Part shown: piece by piece, positions 61,441 through 64,000 of the stretch
Layout: each line of letters opens with the position of its first letter
How positions within the stretch are numbered: position 1 is the first letter of the stretch
Assembly: GCA_017355425.1 (NCBI GenBank)
Contig: CP070233.1
Location: forward strand, 908,501 to 972,500
Origin: Dolichospermum sp. DET69
Lineage (GTDB): Bacteria; Cyanobacteriota; Cyanobacteriia; Cyanobacteriales; Nostocaceae
Direction of reading: 5' to 3'
DNA: 64,000 nucleotides
Notes under the pieces: generated by a model
The model's database searches: none
The model's input: the letters and a program-made list of their open reading frames with translations, nothing else
Told to the model about the DNA's origin: nothing
Position numbers and translations under genes: made by a program

Positions 61441-63124
61441 TTCTTGTGATAAAGATGATTTTGATGATTTATTTTAAAACACAATCTAATCATCTTTATC
61501 ACCAAAATCAAACAAATCACAGTTCAGACAATTTCATCATCTCACTCACAAGAAATATCAGTCTGAACTATGATTCTTGTGATAAAGATGATTTTGATGA
61601 TTTATTTTAAAACAAAATCTAATCATCTTTATCACCAAAATCAAACAAATCACAGTTCAGACAATTTCATCATCTCACTCACAAGAAATATCAGTCTGAA
61701 CTATGATTCTTGTGATAAAGATGATTTTGATGATTTATTTTAAAACAAAATCTAATCATCTTTATCACCAAAATCAAACAAATCACAGTTCAGACAATTT
61801 CATCATCTCACTCACAAGAAATATCAGTCTGAACTATGATTCTTGTGATAAAGATGATTTTGATGATTTATTTTAAAACACAATCTAATCATCTTTATCA
61901 CCAAAATCAAACAAATCACAGTTCAGACAATTTCATCATCTCACTCACAAGAAATATCAGTCTGAACTATGATTCTTGTGATAAAGATGATTTTGATGAT
62001 TTATTTTAAAACAGAATCTAATCATCTTTATCACCAAAATCAAACAAATCACAGTTCAGACAATTTCATCATCTCACTCACAAGAAATATCAGTCTGAAC
62101 TATGATTCTTGTGATAAAGATGATTTTGATGATTTATTTTAAAACACAATCTAATCATCTTTATCACCAAAATCAAACAAATCACAGTTCAGACAATTTC
62201 ATCATCTCACTCACAAGAAATATCAGTCTGAACTATGATTCTTGTGATAAAGATGATTTTGATGATTTATTTTAAAACAAAATCTAATCATCTTTATCAC
62301 CAAAATCAAACAAATCACAGTTCAGACAATTTCATCATCTCACTAATAAGAAATATCAGTCTGAACTATGATTCTTGTGATAAAGATGATTTTGATGATT
62401 TATTTTAAAACACAATCTAATCATCTTTATCACCAAAATCAAACAAATCACAGTTCAGACAATTTCATCATCTCACTCACAAGAAATATCAGTCTGAACT
62501 ATGATTCTTGTGATAAAGATGATTTTGATGATTTATTTTAAAACACAATCTAATCATCTTTATCACCAAAATCAAACAAATCACAGTTCAGACAATTTCA
62601 TCATCTCACTCACAAGAAATATCAGTCTGAACTATGATTCTTGTGATAAAGATGATTTTGATGATTTATTTTAAAACAGAATCTAATCATCTTTATCACC
62701 AAAATCAAACAAATCACAGTTCAGACAATTTCATCATCTCACTCACAAGAAATATCAGTCTGAACTATGATTCTTGTGATAAAGATGATTTTGATGATTT
62801 ATTTTAAAACACAATCTAATCATCTTTATCACCAAAATCAAACAAATCACAGTTCAGACAATTTCATCATCTCACTCACAAGAAATATCAGTCTGAACTA
62901 TGATTCTTGTGATAAAGATGATTTTGATGATTTATTTTAAAACAGAATCTAATCATCTTTATCACCAAAATCAAACAAATCACAGTTCAGACAATTTCAT
63001 CATCTCACTAATAAGAAATATCAGTCTGAACTATGATTCTTGTGATAAAGATGATTTTGATGATTTATTTTAAAACAAAATCTAATCATCTTTATCACCA
63101 AAATCAAACAAATCACAGTTCAGA
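61428..63124. repeat. 13-copy tandem array of a 133-bp hairpin-forming unit
   Basis: Units start (at GTCTGAACTATGATT) at 61428, 61561, 61694, 61827, 61960, 62093, 62226, 62359, 62492, 62625, 62758, 62891 and 63024: exactly 133 bp each, no indels. Each unit is a 102-bp inverted repeat plus a 31-bp spacer (AATTTCATCATCTCACTCAC then AAGAAATATCA). The hairpin has outer stem GTCTGAACT/AGTTCAGAC, one mismatch, TGATT/AATCA, an asymmetric internal loop, a perfect 15-bp inner stem GTGATAAAGATGATT, and a 27-base loop. Units differ at one loop base (C, A or G after AAAACA) and, before units 8 and 13, in the spacer (CTAATAAG for CTCACAAG). Not a CRISPR. Confidence 0.95.
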
Positions 63125-63125
63125 T

Positions 63126-63245
63126 GTTATAATTGGCGAGTGGGTAGAAAATCAGGGTTATAAAAATGCAAAATGGCGACCAAAATCTGATTATTTTGAT
63201 GATTTATATACTTGTTGTCTATTGGACAATCAATCGGATGATTGA
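63126..63245 (+). pseudogene. 3' remnant of a gene interrupted by the hairpin array
   Basis: Directly after the last array base the frame reads VIIGEWVENQGYKNAKWRPK then SDYFDDLYTCCLLDNQSDD and TGA, protein-like sequence with no start of its own. Upstream in frame it runs into the array. Its stop overlaps the next gene start by 8 bp, so it was the first gene of an operon. The N-terminal part is not seen at the other side of the element (before 60954). Confidence 0.6.
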
Positions 63246-63876
63246 ATCTATAGACGATATAGTAAAAGTTGATTTCCAAAAAGGTGCTATTGATGATCAA
63301 TTGAAAGAACAAAATCTGCAAGATACAGTAGGTATTTCTTTTAAAACAAATACTTATGGTTTGGATAAAGTGGAAGATGATCTGAAAGAATTATCAATGA
63401 GTATTGAAAATAAATCAGAGAGTATTGCTATATATGTTGACTGGGATAATAGTTCCTTCGTCGTTGAACATACCCAGCAGTCGCGTCGAGTGATTCGCAA
63501 ATCTCCAGATTTAACCCGCGATTTAGCCATATCCCAAGTTCCAACAATTATTGCTCCTAAAAAGACAATTTCTGAAAATGTCACCGCAGAAGATGTTTTT
63601 CAAAGAGATAAAGATTCAGGTATTTATAAACCAGCTTCACCTTTAATTAATATTGCTGCTGTTAAAAAGGATGATAAGAAAAAGAAGTTATACAAAGACT
63701 TTATAGATGGTAAAAAAGATTTGGAATTTTCATTACAACTGGTGCTGCGAATTTCCGAAATGAGAGTCGGTATTGCGCCGGGGATAAATGTTCCCCCAGT
63801 ATCAATTATTAATTGTCCTTTTACTATTAAAAAGCTCCCTTGGACCTATGCTCTACCTTGGAATAAGAAAAAGTGA
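63238..63876 (+). CDS. Hypothetical protein (212 aa)
   Basis: Start ATG 63238 (MIESIDDIVKVDFQKGAIDD), overlapping the preceding remnant's stop by 8 bp; a TTG-type longer start at 63166 is an artefact of another frame. Soluble; it includes SESIAIYVDWDNSSFVVEHT, RVIRKSPDLTRDLAISQVPT, KKKKLYKDFIDGKKDLEFSL and RISEMRVGIAPGINVPPVSI. Not recognised. Its translation may once have depended on the interrupted upstream gene. Confidence 0.65.
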   Translation: MIESIDDIVKVDFQKGAIDDQLKEQNLQDTVGISFKTNTYGLDKVEDDLKELSMSIENKSESIAIYVDWDNSSFVVEHTQQSRRVIRKSPDLTRDLAISQVPTIIAPKKTISENVTAEDVFQRDKDSGIYKPASPLINIAAVKKDDKKKKLYKDFIDGKKDLEFSLQLVLRISEMRVGIAPGINVPPVSIINCPFTIKKLPWTYALPWNKKK

Positions 63877-63917
63877 TTTGCACGTAACACTACACAGAAT
63901 CCAATTAAAGGTAAACT

Positions 63918-64000
63918 AGGAAAGGAGAGAGTAGGCGTAGGCAGTTGCAGATTAGTCATTAAGACTAGTTTGAGGAAAGTCCGGGCCCCCGAAAGACCAG
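63918..64000 (+). ncRNA. rnpB: RNase P RNA (rnpB), 5' part cut by window end
   Basis: AGGAAAGGAGAGAGTAGGCG marks the cyanobacterial rnpB 5' end, and GAGGAAAGTCCGGGCCCCCG followed by AAAGACCAG is the conserved CR-I region. The P3 region ATTAGTCATTAAGACTAGT lies between. RNase P RNA processes tRNA 5' ends. The rest lies outside the window. The exact 5' end is approximate. Confidence 0.92.

Noticed and set aside
61428-63124. CRISPR array
   Set aside because: Whole 133-bp units repeat, including the 31-bp spacer, with no unique spacers; the unit is a long inverted repeat and no cas genes are present.
63033-63245. 70-codon frame as an intact gene
   Set aside because: Its first part is translated from the last hairpin unit; only the part after 63126 is protein-like, so it is listed as a remnant.

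Overview
The window looks like chromosome of a filamentous, heterocyst-forming cyanobacterium of the Nostocales (Anabaena/Dolichospermum/Aphanizomenon type). The grounds are: photosystem II psb30, a cyanobacterial-type ndhD, the DUF3038/DUF4335 pair, a split GDT1/UPF0016 pair, AT-rich DNA studded with HIP1 octamers (GCGATCGC), heptamer STRR arrays (GAATTTA, AGTGGTC, AATGACC, TCAAAAG types) and many short dispersed palindromes. Genus-level placement is an inference.

Layout. 0-4 kb: phosphate uptake operon pstS (5' end outside the window), pstC, pstA, pstB; pstC-pstA is bracketed by a 65-bp inverted repeat. 4-6 kb: ndhD and tRNA-Gly(UCC). 6-11 kb: a TonB-like protein with a pentapeptide repeat, a broken cyclase, a GNAT enzyme, hisC and a small esterase. 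11-14 kb: a first accessory island with hicB beside a truncated hicA, a 5-methylcytosine methyltransferase, and a two-gene module (degenerate nuclease-fold protein plus PIN-like protein). 14-20 kb: housekeeping genes (gor, sulfurtransferase, an MnmC-type methyltransferase, an HD-GYP protein, glmU). 19.6-24.4 kb: a second island with DUF5615/DUF433, a GNAT remnant, a type II restriction-modification pair and a DUF29 gene. 24-36 kb: leuA, a LabA-like NYN gene, mreC and mreB (no mreD beside them), ssb, DUF4335/DUF3038, apt and an orphan peptide-type ABC permease. 36-44 kb: a GAF-GAF-PAS adenylate cyclase, an AIPR-family phage-resistance gene next to a MITE, a fatty acid desaturase and the split GDT1 pair. 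44-46.5 kb: an ATPase plus TOPRIM-like two-gene module lying between the ykgJ 3' end and a second, diverged copy of that 3' end. 47-60 kb: psb30, recJ, a giant alpha-2-macroglobulin lipoprotein divergent from pbpC, and small membrane proteins. 61-63.1 kb: a GxxExxY gene followed by a 13-copy tandem array of an exact 133-bp unit, each copy able to fold into a long hairpin. The window ends in the 5' part of rnpB.

Most striking signals. (1) The GxxExxY gene is bracketed by inverted GTCTGAACT termini. Its 3' end, including its last codons, has been amplified into a 1.7-kb hairpin array that abuts the 3' remnant of another gene; related repeat copies lie 27 kb away after apt. (2) The ATPase/TOPRIM-like pair sits between two copies of the ykgJ 3' end, which is direct evidence for insertion of a defence-type cassette. 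(3) The antitoxin hicB still overlaps a hicA that stops after 18 codons. (4) Two MITE families, each with two copies, are defined here by terminal inverted repeats, one with TAA at both ends. All functional statements rest on reading the sequence and on recalled family knowledge; no searches were run.
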